Source: Micromonospora coxensis (GTDB taxonomy: Bacteria > Actinomycetota > Actinomycetes > Mycobacteriales > Micromonosporaceae). From it: a DNA stretch of 64,000 bases. The notes under the pieces were generated by a model. That model saw only the letters and a list, made by a program, of their open reading frames with translations. It was not told the DNA's origin and searched no databases. The first letter of the stretch is position 1. Every line of letters starts with the position of its first letter. The DNA is taken from positions 1,798,001 through 1,862,000 of the forward strand of contig NZ_LT607753.1 in the NCBI RefSeq assembly GCF_900090295.1, given 5' to 3'. Position numbers and translations under genes: made by a program. Below are positions 36,950 to 46,025 of the stretch, in pieces.

Positions 36950-37070
36950 CCCGTTCCCCCCACGCGCCCAGCCCGCACCCCACCCCCGCCCCGCCGCTTC
37001 CCGCCGCCCCCACGCCACCCCATGCCACACCCGCCGCCGCCTGACCCGACGCGGCGCCGCCCAAGATCCG
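36950..37070. other. Geneless C-rich tract (G-rich on the minus strand)
   Basis: From 36950 to about 37030 the plus strand is almost entirely C with some A, T and scattered G. The minus strand carries many G-runs of three to six. The remainder up to 37070 is GC-rich spacer. Together with the flanking terminator and palindrome this fills the 302-bp gap 36900-37201; I see no gene in it. Confidence 0.7.
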
Positions 37071-37071
37071 C

Positions 37072-37131
37072 GCACTTTCACGGAAAGAGTGCTTGTTCGA
37101 CGCGGAATAGCCACTCTTTCCGTGAAAGTGC
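37072..37131. repeat. Perfect 20-bp inverted repeat, likely bidirectional terminator
   Basis: GCACTTTCACGGAAAGAGTG (37072-37091) is exactly complementary to 37112-37131, with a 20-nt loop. It lies between convergent pepA and the 110-residue gene at 37202. It is AT-richer than its surroundings. Confidence 0.8.
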
Positions 37132-37201
37132 AGCCGCCCATCGGCGGGCGCGAGTCGACGGCAGATGCGGCGCGACGGTGGCGGGTGGCGGGCGGCAGGG
37201 G

Positions 37202-37534
37202 TCAGAAGAGTTCGGGGCGGCGCTTGCGGCGTTCGTTGTAGTCGCGCATCCGCTGCGGGTAGCCCATCAGCCGGACGTCATAGATCGGGATGGCGAGCCG
37301 GTGGGCGAAGCGCCGGGCGCCCTCGGGCCCCTCGACGCGTCGGCGGGTCCACTCCCCGTCGTCGGCGATCAGGATGACGGTGGTCTCGGTGACCGTGGTC
37401 CGCGGCTCGATGTACGCCTCGACCCCGCGCCGGGTGCGGACGAAATTCTCGAGGTGATCGAGGTCGGCGCGGTCGGCGGGACGGTCGCGGCTGACCGCGC
37501 CGACCGCCTTCTTACGTCGTCGGAAGAGCCCCAC
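37202..37534 (-). CDS. Hypothetical actinobacterial protein (110 aa)
   Basis: A 110-residue protein starting MGLFRRRKKAVGAV, basic at both ends (MRDYNERRKRRPELF at the C-terminus), with a central alpha/beta part including VEAYIEPRTTVTETTVILIADDGEWTRRRV. No membrane helix or known motif. The GTG start has a GGAGGAG site 9 nt upstream. It diverges from lpd. Its steady presence next to lpd/pepA in actinobacteria is my recollection rather than something shown here; function unknown. Confidence 0.75.
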   Translation of the reverse strand: MGLFRRRKKAVGAVSRDRPADRADLDHLENFVRTRRGVEAYIEPRTTVTETTVILIADDGEWTRRRVEGPEGARRFAHRLAIPIYDVRLMGYPQRMRDYNERRKRRPELF

Positions 37535-37712
37535 CCGACTTTTCTCCTCCCCCGTGCGTCATCGAAGTCGGTGCCAAGCGTACGTGTCGGCGACGTGTCG
37601 TTGGGCACCTCACTACGCGCGGGCTGTGCGGTGGTGACAAGATGACCGAGGTGGGGTGTGCCTGTTACTCCGCCGTAACCCCCGATGCAGCGACGCGACC
37701 TGGGAGTTGGAC

Positions 37713-39104
37713 GTGAGCGAGCCGAACGACGCAACCTTCGACATCGTCATTCTCGGAGGTGGCAGCGGCGGCTACGCGGCGGCGCTGCGTGCCGCCCAGC
37801 TGAACCTCTCCGTCGCGCTGATCGAGAAGGGCAAGCTCGGGGGCACCTGCCTGCACAACGGCTGCATCCCGACCAAGGCCCTGCTGCACGCCGCCGAGAT
37901 CGCCGACCAGACCCGCGAGTCGGAGCAGTTCGGCGTCAAGGCCGAGCTGGTCGGCATCGACATGGCCGCCGTCAACTCGTACAAGGACGGCGTGGTCTCC
38001 CGGCTGTACAAGGGCCTGCAGGGCCTGGTGGGCAGCGCCAAGAACATCACCTTCGTGGCGGGCGCCGGCAAGCTGGTCGGCAAGAACGTCGTCGAGGTGG
38101 ACGGCAAGCGCTACACCGGCCGTAACGTCGTCCTGGCCTCCGGCTCGTACGCCAAGACCCTGCCCGGCCTGGAGGTCGACGGCGAGCGGATCATCACCAG
38201 CGACCACGCCCTGACCCTGGACCGCGTCCCCTCGTCGGTGATCGTGCTCGGCGGCGGCGTGATCGGCGTCGAGTTCGCCAGCGTGTGGAAGTCCTTCGGC
38301 GTGGACGTCACCATCGTCGAGGCGCTGCCCCGGCTGGTCGCCGCCGAGGACGAGGAGTCGTCGAAGGCGCTGGAGCGGGCCTTCCGCAAGCGGAAGATCA
38401 ACTTCAAGGTCGGCAAGCCGTTCGAGAAGGTCGAGAAGACCGAGAACGGCGTCAAGCTGACCATTCAGGGCGGTGAGACCGTCGAGGCCGAGCTGCTGCT
38501 GGTCGCCGTGGGTCGCGGCCCGAACACGGCCAACCTCGGGTACGAGGAGCAGGGCGTCAAGATGGACCGCGGCTACGTGCTGACCGACGAGCGGCTGCGC
38601 ACCAGCGTGCCGAACGTCTACGCGGTCGGCGACATCGTGCCCGGCCTCCAGCTCGCCCACCGTGGCTTCCAGCAGGGCATCTTCGTCGCCGAGGAGATCG
38701 CCGGCCAGAACCCGGCCGTGATCGACGAGGCCGGCATCCCGCGGGTCACCTACTCCGACCCGGAGCTGGCGTCGGTGGGCCTGACCGAGGCGAAGGCCAA
38801 GGAGCAGTACGGGGCCGACAAGGTCAAGAGCTACAACTACAACCTGGGCGGCAACGGCAAGAGCCAGATCCTCAAGACCACCGGCTTCGTGAAGCTGGTG
38901 CGGGTCGAGGACGGTCCGGTGGTCGGCGTGCACATGGTCGGCGCCCGGGTCGGCGAGCTGATCGGCGAGGCCCAGCTCATCTACAACTGGGAGGCCTACC
39001 CGGCCGAGGTGGCGCAGCTCGTGCACGCCCACCCGACGCAGAACGAGGCCCTGGGCGAGGCGCACCTGGCCCTGGCCGGCAAGCCGCTGCACGCGCACGC
39101 CTGA
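37713..39104 (+). CDS. lpd: Dihydrolipoamide dehydrogenase (E3)
   Basis: A 463-residue FAD disulfide reductase that reoxidises dihydrolipoyl groups of 2-oxoacid dehydrogenase and glycine cleavage complexes. The FAD site is ILGGGSGGYAAALRA, and the redox disulfide is in GGTCLHNGCIPTKALL. The NAD site is VLGGGVIGVEFASVW, and the C-terminal catalytic dyad is in HAHPTQNEALGEAHLA. The GTG start follows GGGAG by 8 nt. The E2 gene begins 73 bp downstream, so the two are likely co-expressed. Confidence 0.96.
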   Translation: MSEPNDATFDIVILGGGSGGYAAALRAAQLNLSVALIEKGKLGGTCLHNGCIPTKALLHAAEIADQTRESEQFGVKAELVGIDMAAVNSYKDGVVSRLYKGLQGLVGSAKNITFVAGAGKLVGKNVVEVDGKRYTGRNVVLASGSYAKTLPGLEVDGERIITSDHALTLDRVPSSVIVLGGGVIGVEFASVWKSFGVDVTIVEALPRLVAAEDEESSKALERAFRKRKINFKVGKPFEKVEKTENGVKLTIQGGETVEAELLLVAVGRGPNTANLGYEEQGVKMDRGYVLTDERLRTSVPNVYAVGDIVPGLQLAHRGFQQGIFVAEEIAGQNPAVIDEAGIPRVTYSDPELASVGLTEAKAKEQYGADKVKSYNYNLGGNGKSQILKTTGFVKLVRVEDGPVVGVHMVGARVGELIGEAQLIYNWEAYPAEVAQLVHAHPTQNEALGEAHLALAGKPLHAHA

Positions 39105-39177
39105 TCGAGAAGTGATTCCGCGGCGTCCGGCGGCAGACGGGCGTGATCGCACCAGGGGAATGAAGGAGTCTTAGAAG

Positions 39178-41022
39178 ATGCCGGTATCGGTCACCATGCC
39201 TCGGCTCGGCGAGAGCGTCACCGAGGGCACCGTCACCCGCTGGCTCAAGCAGGAGGGCGACACCGTCGAGGTCGACGAGCCGCTGCTCGAGGTGTCGACC
39301 GACAAGGTCGACACCGAGATCCCGTCCCCGGCGGCGGGCGTGCTGAGCCGGATCGTGGTCGGCGAGGACGAGACCGCCGAGGTGGGCAGCGAGCTGGCCG
39401 TCATCGCCGGCGAGGGCGAGTCCGCCGGTGGCGGCGAGGCCGCCCCGGCCCAGGAGGCCGCGCCGGCCGCCGAGCCGACGGCCGCCGCCGAGGGCACCGG
39501 CCCGGAGCCGGAGCAGGAGCAGCCGGCCCCGGCCGAGCCGCAGGCGCAGGCCGCCCCGGCGCCGTCGGGCGAGGGCACCCCGGTGAAGATGCCGGCCCTG
39601 GGTGAGAGCGTCACCGAGGGTACGGTCACCCGCTGGCTCAAGCAGGTCGGCGAGACCGTCGAGGTCGACGAGGCGCTGCTGGAGGTCTCCACCGACAAGG
39701 TCGACACCGAGATCCCGTCCCCGGTCGCCGGCACCGTGCTGGAGATCAAGGTGGCCGAGGACGAGACCGCCGAGGTCGGCGCCGACCTGGCGATCATCGG
39801 TGCGGCCGGCGCCGCCCCGGCCGAGGCGAAGCCCGAGCCCAAGCCGGAGCCGAAGGCCGAACCCAAGCCCGAGCCGAAGCCGAAGCCGGAGCCGAAGGCC
39901 GAGGCGAAGCCCGAGCCGAAGGTCGAGGAGCCGACCCCGGGCATGTCGTACAACGAGCCCGCCGCGGAGGCCGAGGTCGCGCAGCAGCCGGCCAAGGCCG
40001 AGCAGGCGGCGCAGCCGGCCGCCCCGACGACGGCGCCGCAGCGTCCGACCGCCCCCGCCCAGGGTGGTGGCGAGGAGGCCGCCGGCTACGTGACCCCGCT
40101 GGTGCGCAAGCTCGCCGCCGAGCACGGCGTCGACCTGTCCTCGGTCAACGGCACCGGCGTCGGTGGCCGGATCCGCAAGCAGGACGTGCTGGAGGCGGCC
40201 GAGAAGGCCAAGGCCGCCAAGGCCGCCCCCGCCCCGGCGCAGCAGCCGGCCGCCGCCGCGGCCCCCGCCAAGCCGGCCGCCAAGCCGCAGCCGAGCGCGA
40301 AGCGTGGCACCACCGAGAAGCTGCCGCGCATCCGGGCGGCCATCGCCAAGCGGATGCAGCAGTCGCTGCACGAGATGGCGCAGCTGACCACGGTGGTCGA
40401 GGTGGACGTCACCCGGATCGCCAAGCTGCGGGCCCGGGCGAAGGACTCCTTCCAGCAGCGGCACGGCGTCAAGCTGTCGTTCCTGCCGTTCTTCGCCCTC
40501 GCGGCGATCGAGGCCCTGCAGGCGCACCCGATCGTCAACGCCAGCATGGACCTCGACGCCGGGACGATCACCTACCCGGACGCGGAGCACCTCGGCATCG
40601 CCGTGGACACCGAGCGCGGTCTGCTGGTGCCGGTCATCCACAACGCGGGTGACCTCAACCTCGGCGGCATCGCCAAGCGGGTGGCCGACCTGGCCGAGCG
40701 GACCCGGACCAACAAGATCAGCCCGGACGAGATCGCCGGGGCGACCTTCACGCTGACCAACACCGGCAGCCGGGGCGCCCTCTTCGACACCCCGATCGTG
40801 CCGTCGCCGCAGTCGGCGATGCTCGGCACGGGTGCCGTGGTCAAGCGTCCGGTCGTGGTCAACGACCCGGAGCTGGGCGAGGTCGTCGCGATCCGGTCGA
40901 TGGTCTACCTGGCCATGTCCTACGACCACCGGCTCATCGACGGCGCCGACGCGGCCCGCTTCCTGGTCACGGTCAAGGAGCGGCTGGAGGCCGGCAACTT
41001 CGAGGCCGAGCTGGGTCTCTGA
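39178..41022 (+). CDS. sucB: E2 acyltransferase of a 2-oxoacid dehydrogenase complex
   Basis: A 614-residue dihydrolipoamide acyltransferase of the actinobacterial SucB/DlaT type. Two near-identical lipoyl domains (about 1-80 and 137-215) each carry the lipoylated Lys in [11 protein letters not shown] linker with [11 protein letters not shown] repeats is followed by the E3/E1-binding domain ([20 protein letters not shown], 302-340). The catalytic domain ends with [16 protein letters not shown], holding the active His and Asp. In M. tuberculosis the equivalent DlaT (Rv2215) is the E2 of pyruvate dehydrogenase, so the substrate (pyruvate or oxoglutarate) is uncertain. It follows lpd; AAGGAG precedes the ATG. 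Confidence 0.93.
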   Translation: MPVSVTMPRLGESVTEGTVTRWLKQEGDTVEVDEPLLEVSTDKVDTEIPSPAAGVLSRIVVGEDETAEVGSELAVIAGEGESAGGGEAAPAQEAAPAAEPTAAAEGTGPEPEQEQPAPAEPQAQAAPAPSGEGTPVKMPALGESVTEGTVTRWLKQVGETVEVDEALLEVSTDKVDTEIPSPVAGTVLEIKVAEDETAEVGADLAIIGAAGAAPAEAKPEPKPEPKAEPKPEPKPKPEPKAEAKPEPKVEEPTPGMSYNEPAAEAEVAQQPAKAEQAAQPAAPTTAPQRPTAPAQGGGEEAAGYVTPLVRKLAAEHGVDLSSVNGTGVGGRIRKQDVLEAAEKAKAAKAAPAPAQQPAAAAAPAKPAAKPQPSAKRGTTEKLPRIRAAIAKRMQQSLHEMAQLTTVVEVDVTRIAKLRARAKDSFQQRHGVKLSFLPFFALAAIEALQAHPIVNASMDLDAGTITYPDAEHLGIAVDTERGLLVPVIHNAGDLNLGGIAKRVADLAERTRTNKISPDEIAGATFTLTNTGSRGALFDTPIVPSPQSAMLGTGAVVKRPVVVNDPELGEVVAIRSMVYLAMSYDHRLIDGADAARFLVTVKERLEAGNFEAELGL

Positions 41023-41040
41023 CCCGGTAGGCAACTCCCC

Positions 41041-41076
41041 GGAAGGGGCGCGCGGCACCCGCCGCGCGCCCCTTCC
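41041..41076 (+). terminator. Terminator after sucB
   Basis: A perfect 16-bp stem, GGAAGGGGCGCGCGGC (41041-41056) with its complement (41061-41076), ACCC loop, then GCGTTTCC. Confidence 0.9.
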
Positions 41077-41196
41077 GCGTTTCCCGCCTCTCCCCCGGGC
41101 ACAGCGCGGCGCGGGACGACGAGTGCGGCCCGGCGCGGGGCGGGCGAAGACCTCGATTCCGGCCCAGCGCCGGGTGGGCGCTGACAGACTCGATCG

Positions 41197-42528
41197 GTGG
41201 GCGGCGGTCGGGGGCGGGGACGGCTGGGACCGGCCGTGGCCGTCGCGCCCGGGGCCCGGGTGGACCGGTTCGAGATCTTCTTCGACCTGGTCTTCGTCTT
41301 CTCGTTCTTCATCATCACCCGGGCCACCGCCATGGAGGTCACCGGTCAGGCGCTGCTGCACGGCGTGCTGGTGCTGGCGGTGCTCTGGTGGACCTGGGTG
41401 GTGCACAGCGTGGTGGCCACCCGGATCCGGCTCGGCGAGGGTTTCGTGCCGGTGCTGATGGTGGTGGGCATGGCCGCGCTGTTCTGCTTCGCGCTGGCCC
41501 TGCCGCAGGCGTTCGGCGACCCGCGCCGGAACAGCGCGGGGCCGGTGGTGGTGGCGGTCAGTTACCTGGTCATCCGCGCCGTGCACATGATCCTGTACAT
41601 CCACGTCGTCCGGGACACCCCGCACCAGCGTCGCCAGGTGTTCCGGTTCCTGCCGGAGATCGTGTTCAGCACGCTGCTGCTGCTCGGCGCGGCGCTGATC
41701 CCGGCCCAGATCGACGACCTGGGTCGGGCGGGGCTGGTCCGGGACGGGCTGTGGATCACCGTGGTGGTGCTCCAGTACGGCACCGGGATCATCGGCGGCA
41801 CCTGGGGTTGGGGCGTCGCCTCGGCCGAACACTGGACGGAGCGCTACGACCTGATCCTGATCATCGCGCTGGGCGAGTCGGTGATCTCGGTCGGGGTGGG
41901 CAGCAACCTGCTCGGCCAGCCACCGAGCTGGCCGGCGGTCGTCGCCGCCGTGCTGGGCATCTTCTTCACGGCCGCCCTGTGGTGGGCCCACTACGACGTG
42001 ATCGGGCCGGCCGCCCGGATCGCCCTGCACGCCACCCTGGGCCGGGCCCGGGTGGCGATGGCCCGGGACGCGTACGCGTACTGCTATCTGCCGATGATCG
42101 CCGGAATCATCCTGTTCGCGCTCGGGGCCGAGGGGATCGTGCACGCCGTCGCCGACCCCTCCGTGCCGATCACCGAGCCGGCGCACGGCCTACAGGTGCC
42201 GCTGCTGTTCATCGGGACGATCTGCTACCTCGTCGGCAACATGCTCTTCCAGCTGCGGACCCTGCACACCGTGTCGTGGAGCCGGGTCGGGGCCGTGCTC
42301 CTGCTGGCCGCCGCCATCCCGGTCGGTGAGAACCTGCCGGGGCTGGCGACCCTGTCCCTGCTCACCGCGATCTGCGTGGGCCTGGTGGCGGTCGAGGTGA
42401 TCACCATGGGCGACGCCCGGCAGGCGCTGCGCGACGCGGTCTTCCAGGAACGCGCCACCCACGAGGCGCACGAGGCGGAGTTCCGCGCCCGCTGGCACGA
42501 GGACGGCCCGGAGGAGCAGCGGGGGTGA
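41197..42528 (+). CDS. Low temperature requirement protein A (LtrA) family membrane protein
   Basis: A 443-residue membrane protein with about twelve helices. It has the LtrA-family start RFEIFFDLVFVFSFFIITRA and a later RYDLILIIALGESVISVGVG. The family was named from a Listeria locus, but its biochemical role is unknown. The C-terminal 30 residues are charged. The GTG start has a CAGACT box 6 nt upstream, compatible with leaderless initiation. It lies after the sucB terminator and is not part of that operon. Confidence 0.85.
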   Translation: MGGGRGRGRLGPAVAVAPGARVDRFEIFFDLVFVFSFFIITRATAMEVTGQALLHGVLVLAVLWWTWVVHSVVATRIRLGEGFVPVLMVVGMAALFCFALALPQAFGDPRRNSAGPVVVAVSYLVIRAVHMILYIHVVRDTPHQRRQVFRFLPEIVFSTLLLLGAALIPAQIDDLGRAGLVRDGLWITVVVLQYGTGIIGGTWGWGVASAEHWTERYDLILIIALGESVISVGVGSNLLGQPPSWPAVVAAVLGIFFTAALWWAHYDVIGPAARIALHATLGRARVAMARDAYAYCYLPMIAGIILFALGAEGIVHAVADPSVPITEPAHGLQVPLLFIGTICYLVGNMLFQLRTLHTVSWSRVGAVLLLAAAIPVGENLPGLATLSLLTAICVGLVAVEVITMGDARQALRDAVFQERATHEAHEAEFRARWHEDGPEEQRG

Positions 42529-42552
42529 CCGTACCCTGCCCACGCGCACCCT

Positions 42553-42572
42553 GCCCCGCGCCGAGCGGGGGC
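42553..42572. terminator. Short hairpin between LtrA and the broken AfsR-like gene
   Basis: GCCCCGC (42553-42559) pairs with GCGGGGGC (42565-42572), allowing one bulge, in the 51-bp convergent gap. Confidence 0.35.
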
Positions 42573-42579
42573 GGCCGGC

Positions 42580-43992
42580 TCAGGCGGGGGTGGCCGGCTC
42601 GCGCAGCAGCGCGCGGATCTCGTCGGCCTCGGGGTCGCCGAGTTCGTCGAAGACCGCCAGCGCCTCCCGCCAGCAGGACCGGGCCGCGTCGGTGTCGCCC
42701 CGCCCGGTCAGGGACCGGCCCAGCGCCAGCAGGGTCCGCGCCCGGCCGTGCGCGTTGCCGGTCGACACGTGCAGCTGCGCCGCCTCCCGGAAGCGCCGGA
42801 TCGCCCGCTCGTGGTCCCCGAGTTCGGCGTGGGCCTCGCCCAGGTTGGCGATGCAGATGGCCTCCGCGTACCGGTCGCCGCAGTCGCGCACGGCGGTGAG
42901 TGCCTCCTCGTGGCGGGCGACGGCCTTCTCCGGCTCGCCCAGCAGCGCGTGGCACTGCGCCATGTTCTGCAACGCCACCCCCTCGCCCCACCGGTTGCCC
43001 TGGAGCCGGTGCTCGTCGCGGGCCAGGGCGAACGTGGCGAGCGCGTGGTCGGGCCGGCCCGCCTCGGCGTGCGCGACGGCGAGGCTGTTGAGGGTCGTCG
43101 GCCGCCAGTCGCGGTACCCGCTCGCCTCCTGCACCCGCAGCGAATCCTGGTACAACTCGATGGCCTCCGGGTAGCGCCGGCTCTCACAGAGCGCGGTGGC
43201 CGTCCTCATCAGCAGCGCCCCCTCGGCGCGCCGGTCGCCGAGGGACCGGGTGGCGGCCAGCCCGATCTCGCCGGCCGCCAGCCAGTCCTCGCGCCGCTTG
43301 GCGATGTACCAGTACGCCGACGCGGCGAGCGCGACCTGCCACGCGTGCCCGGGCAGCCCGTTGGCCGCCGCGGCCCGCACCACCGGCACGAGGCTGGACC
43401 GCTCGGCCTCGCACCAGCTCAGGGCGTCGGCGTAGCTGTCGAAGCGCAGCGGCTCGACCAGGGGCGGCGGCGTCGGGTCGAAGCGGGGCCGGTGCGGCTG
43501 GAGCAGCCGCTCGGCAGCGTCGACCGTGTGCAGGTACCAGTCGAGGACCCGGCGCAGCGCGAGCCGGCGCTCCTCGACGTGCTCCGGCGCGCCGGCCAGC
43601 TCCGTGGCGTACGCGCCGACCAGGTCGTGGAACTGGTAGCGGTCCGGCCCGGTGCGGTGCAGGAGGCTGGCCCGGGTCAGCTCGCCGGCCAGCTCCCGGG
43701 CACGCGACAGGTCGACGCCGGCGAGCGCCGCCACGGCGGGAGTCCCGACGCTCTGGCCGGGATGCAGCGCCAGCCGCCAGAACAGCCCGGCCGCCGGCGC
43801 CGACAGGGACCGGTACGACCAGGAGAAGACGGTGCGCAGGTTGGTGTCGGGGCCGTCGGACCCGGCGAAGGCGTCGAGGCGGCGGCCCTGGCTCAGCTCG
43901 TCCACCAGCTCGCCGAGGGAGCGGTCGGGCAGTTCGAGGGCCCGGGCGGCGACGATGCGGATGGCCAGCGGCACGTGGCCGCAGACGCCGCC
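42580..43992 (-). pseudogene. 5'-truncated AfsR-like (NB-ARC/TPR) regulator
   Basis: The minus strand encodes the C-terminal two-thirds of an AfsR/SARP-type regulator. It begins mid-domain at CGHVPLAIRIVAARALELPD, the end of the NB-ARC ATPase core, then has the winged-helix-like part (TVFSWSYRSLSAPAAGLFWRL) and about 250 residues of tetratricopeptide repeats up to the stop at 42580. The Walker motifs and the N-terminal DNA-binding and BTAD domains are missing. At about 43985-43995 homology stops abruptly and the plus strand becomes coding for an unrelated gene end. It has no start codon with a ribosome site near the break, so I treat it as a remnant. Confidence 0.75.
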
Positions 43993-44268
43993 GGCAAGGC
44001 CTTCTTCGACGCCGACGTGGCCGGCTGGGAAGGCGCGGAGGAGATCAAGGCCTGCGACATCAAGACCGACAGCGCTGCGGTGTTCGCCTACCTGACCGAC
44101 CAGAACGACCGGATGGTGGCCTCGGTCCGGGACACCAAGAACGACGGGAGCTGCACGAGCACGGCGACCAACATGATCACCGACGAGAAGCCGGTGAAGC
44201 TGGTCGTCTGCATCGACGACGGCACCTCCGTCCTCAAGAGCTGCAGCTCCGCCTGGGGACGCTCCTGA
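43990..44268 (+). pseudogene. 3' fragment of an unidentified gene
   Basis: From about 43984 the plus strand reads GKAFFDADVAGWEGAEEIKA and continues for some 90 residues to a TGA at 44266-44268, with four Cys (KACD, GSCTS, VVCIDD, KSCSS) and an acidic, soluble composition unlike a shadow frame. There is no start signal; the 5' part has been lost at the same point where the AfsR-like gene is broken. The Cys pairs would suit an exported domain (inference). I do not recognise the family. Confidence 0.6.
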
Positions 44269-44371
44269 CCCGGTCGCCCGACACGGGGCTGGCGGCCGGA
44301 CACGGGCCTGGCTAGCCGGGCGCCGTTCGGCCCTGGGCCGGTCGCGCCGGCAGGCCGGGGGCGACCGGGCC

Positions 44372-44428
44372 GCGCCGGGTGCGGGTTCATCGGCCATCGC
44401 GCCGATGGACGCGATCCGCACCCGGCGC
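44372..44428. repeat. Nested palindrome between the gene fragment and the SDR gene
   Basis: GCGCCGGGTGCGG (44372-44384) is perfectly complementary to 44416-44428. Inside its loop CATCGGC pairs with GCCGATG, so a two-tier hairpin can form. The convergent position suggests a terminator. No gene fits in 44269-44489. Confidence 0.7.
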
Positions 44429-44489
44429 GACACCGGCCGGCCCCGGGGCGACGGCCTCCTTCCGACGGCCGGGACGCCTACGCCTGCCG

Positions 44490-45314
44490 CTACCTGCTGG
44501 TGGCGGGGCGATCTGCGACCAGGCCGCGGGTGGCGGCCATCAGTCGGGCGACGGCCTCGGCGTCGTACGCCTGCGCGTGCGCCCGGGCATCGTCGAACCG
44601 GTCGAAGTAGCGGCCGGTCACGCCGTCGAGGGCCGAGTCGACGACCAACCGCAGGGTGGGCAGCGCGCCCTGGTCCACGTCGAGGGCCGGGGTGAGCCCA
44701 CTGCTCCGCACCATCGGGGTGTCCATCAGGTGGGCCGGGTGCACGGCGTTGACCGTGACGCCACGGTCGCGCAACTCCGGGGCCAGCGCGAAGGTCGACA
44801 TGATCAGCGCCAGCTTGCTGCGGCAGTAGGCCAACTCCCAGTCGTAGTCCCGTTCGAACATGAGGTCGTCGAAGTCCAGCGGAACCTGGCCCATGGAGGC
44901 CACGTTCACCACCCGGGCCGGTGCGGAGGCGGCCAGCAGCGGGGCCAACTCGCGGACGAGCAGGTACGGCGCGAGGTGGTTGACGGCGAGGGAGAGTTCG
45001 TGTCCCTGCCGGCTGACCTGGCGGGGCAGCTCGGGTGCGGCGGCGACGGCGGCGTTGTTGACCAGCACGTCCAATCGCGGCTCGGCGCGCCGCACGTCGG
45101 CGGCCAGGGCGCGTACCTGATCGAGGTCGGCCAGGTCGGCGCGGTAGGCACGGACGGCGGGCGCCCAGCGGGACAGCTCGTCGACGACGACCGCGAGCCG
45201 GCCCTCGTCCCGCCCGTGCAGGAGCAGCCGGGCGCCCCGGACGGCGAGGTCGCGGGCCAGCTGCCGGCCCAGGCCGGTGGTCGCACCGGTGATCAGAACG
45301 GTCCTGCCACGCAT
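44490..45314 (-). CDS. Short-chain dehydrogenase/reductase
   Basis: A 274-residue SDR with the NAD(P) motif TGATTGLG near residue 10, NNAA (VLVNNAAVAAAP), the catalytic YCRSK pair and a Ser in NVASMGQ. It resembles the retinol-dehydrogenase/protochlorophyllide-reductase-like subgroup, for which substrates are rarely known. The ATG has GGGGAGG 6 nt upstream. It diverges from a MarR gene across 75 bp containing a CATCAA/TTGATG palindrome, so it is probably the regulated target of that repressor. Confidence 0.87.
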   Translation of the reverse strand: MRGRTVLITGATTGLGRQLARDLAVRGARLLLHGRDEGRLAVVVDELSRWAPAVRAYRADLADLDQVRALAADVRRAEPRLDVLVNNAAVAAAPELPRQVSRQGHELSLAVNHLAPYLLVRELAPLLAASAPARVVNVASMGQVPLDFDDLMFERDYDWELAYCRSKLALIMSTFALAPELRDRGVTVNAVHPAHLMDTPMVRSSGLTPALDVDQGALPTLRLVVDSALDGVTGRYFDRFDDARAHAQAYDAEAVARLMAATRGLVADRPATSR

Positions 45315-45328
45315 CAGCGCCTCCCCTT

Positions 45329-45362
45329 CATCAAAGCCTTGATGGTAGGACGGCCCTTGATG
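45329..45362. promoter_or_regulatory. Probable MarR operator between the SDR and MarR genes
   Basis: The 16-bp imperfect palindrome CATCAAAGCCTTGATG (45329-45344) is followed by another TTGATG half-site at 45357-45362. It lies 15 bp upstream of the SDR start codon and overlaps the region 15-48 bp before the MarR -10 box, so one bound repressor could block both promoters. Confidence 0.6.
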
Positions 45363-45389
45363 GATGGTCCAGCCGATATGCTCGGCGGC

Positions 45390-45824
45390 GTGGAGATGCC
45401 GCCCGAGGAGCGCCTCGGTCTGGACATCAAGCGCGCGGAGCAGACGCTGATGTCGGCCAAGAGCGCGGCGCTGCGGGACTCCGGCCTGACCGTCGCGCAG
45501 TACGCCGCGCTCTCCGTGCTCGCCGGCAACCCCGGCATCTCCGGGGCGGCGCTGGCCCGCGCCTGCCTGGTCACTCCGCAGGCCATGGCCGCGGTGCTGA
45601 AGACGCTGGAGGAGCGGGCGCTGGTGGCCCGTTCCCGCCACCCGTGGCACCAGCACGTCCTCGAGACGCGCCTGACCGACGCCGGCCGCGACCTGCTCGC
45701 GCACGCGGACCGGGCCGCGGTCCGGATCGAACGGCGGCTCGCCGACGAGTTCACCGCCGAGGAGCGGCAGGCGTTGCGGGACCTGCTCGCCCGCTGCGTG
45801 ACGGCGATCCGCCGAGCCGACTGA
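45390..45824 (+). CDS. MarR-family transcriptional regulator
   Basis: A 144-residue winged-helix regulator: helix GLDIKRAEQTLMSAK, DNA-binding core GISGAALARACLVTPQAMAAVLKTLEERALVAR, wing region and a C-terminal dimer helix (EERQALRDLLARCVTAI). The GTG at 45390 is chosen because TATGCT (45377-45382) lies 7 nt upstream; ATG codons at 45360 and 45379 would precede or overlap that box. It is likely autoregulated and controls the divergent SDR through the adjoining palindrome. The inducer is unknown. Confidence 0.87.
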   Translation: MEMPPEERLGLDIKRAEQTLMSAKSAALRDSGLTVAQYAALSVLAGNPGISGAALARACLVTPQAMAAVLKTLEERALVARSRHPWHQHVLETRLTDAGRDLLAHADRAAVRIERRLADEFTAEERQALRDLLARCVTAIRRAD

Positions 45825-46025
45825 CCGGCCGACGCCCCCACACGGGCACCGCCCCGCCCCCGGGTCGACCCGGCGCGGACGGCCGGTGACGGTACGTCAT
45901 CGACGATCCGTTCGGGGTCGCCCCGCCACCGCGCCGGGCCGGGCGTCCGGTCGCGGATTCGCCCTTCGGCAGAATCGGCGGGTCCGGGGTCGCCGCGACC
46001 GGCCCGCCGGCGCGAGGCTGGGCCG

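Noticed and set aside
38977-42186. Long antisense open frame across lpd, sucB and LtrA
   Set aside because: It is a shadow created by GC-rich codon bias; the plus-strand genes have complete conserved domains.
42748-44268. A 506-codon plus-strand gene covering the AfsR-like region
   Set aside because: Only its last 90 codons look like real protein; the rest is a shadow of the minus-strand tetratricopeptide repeats.
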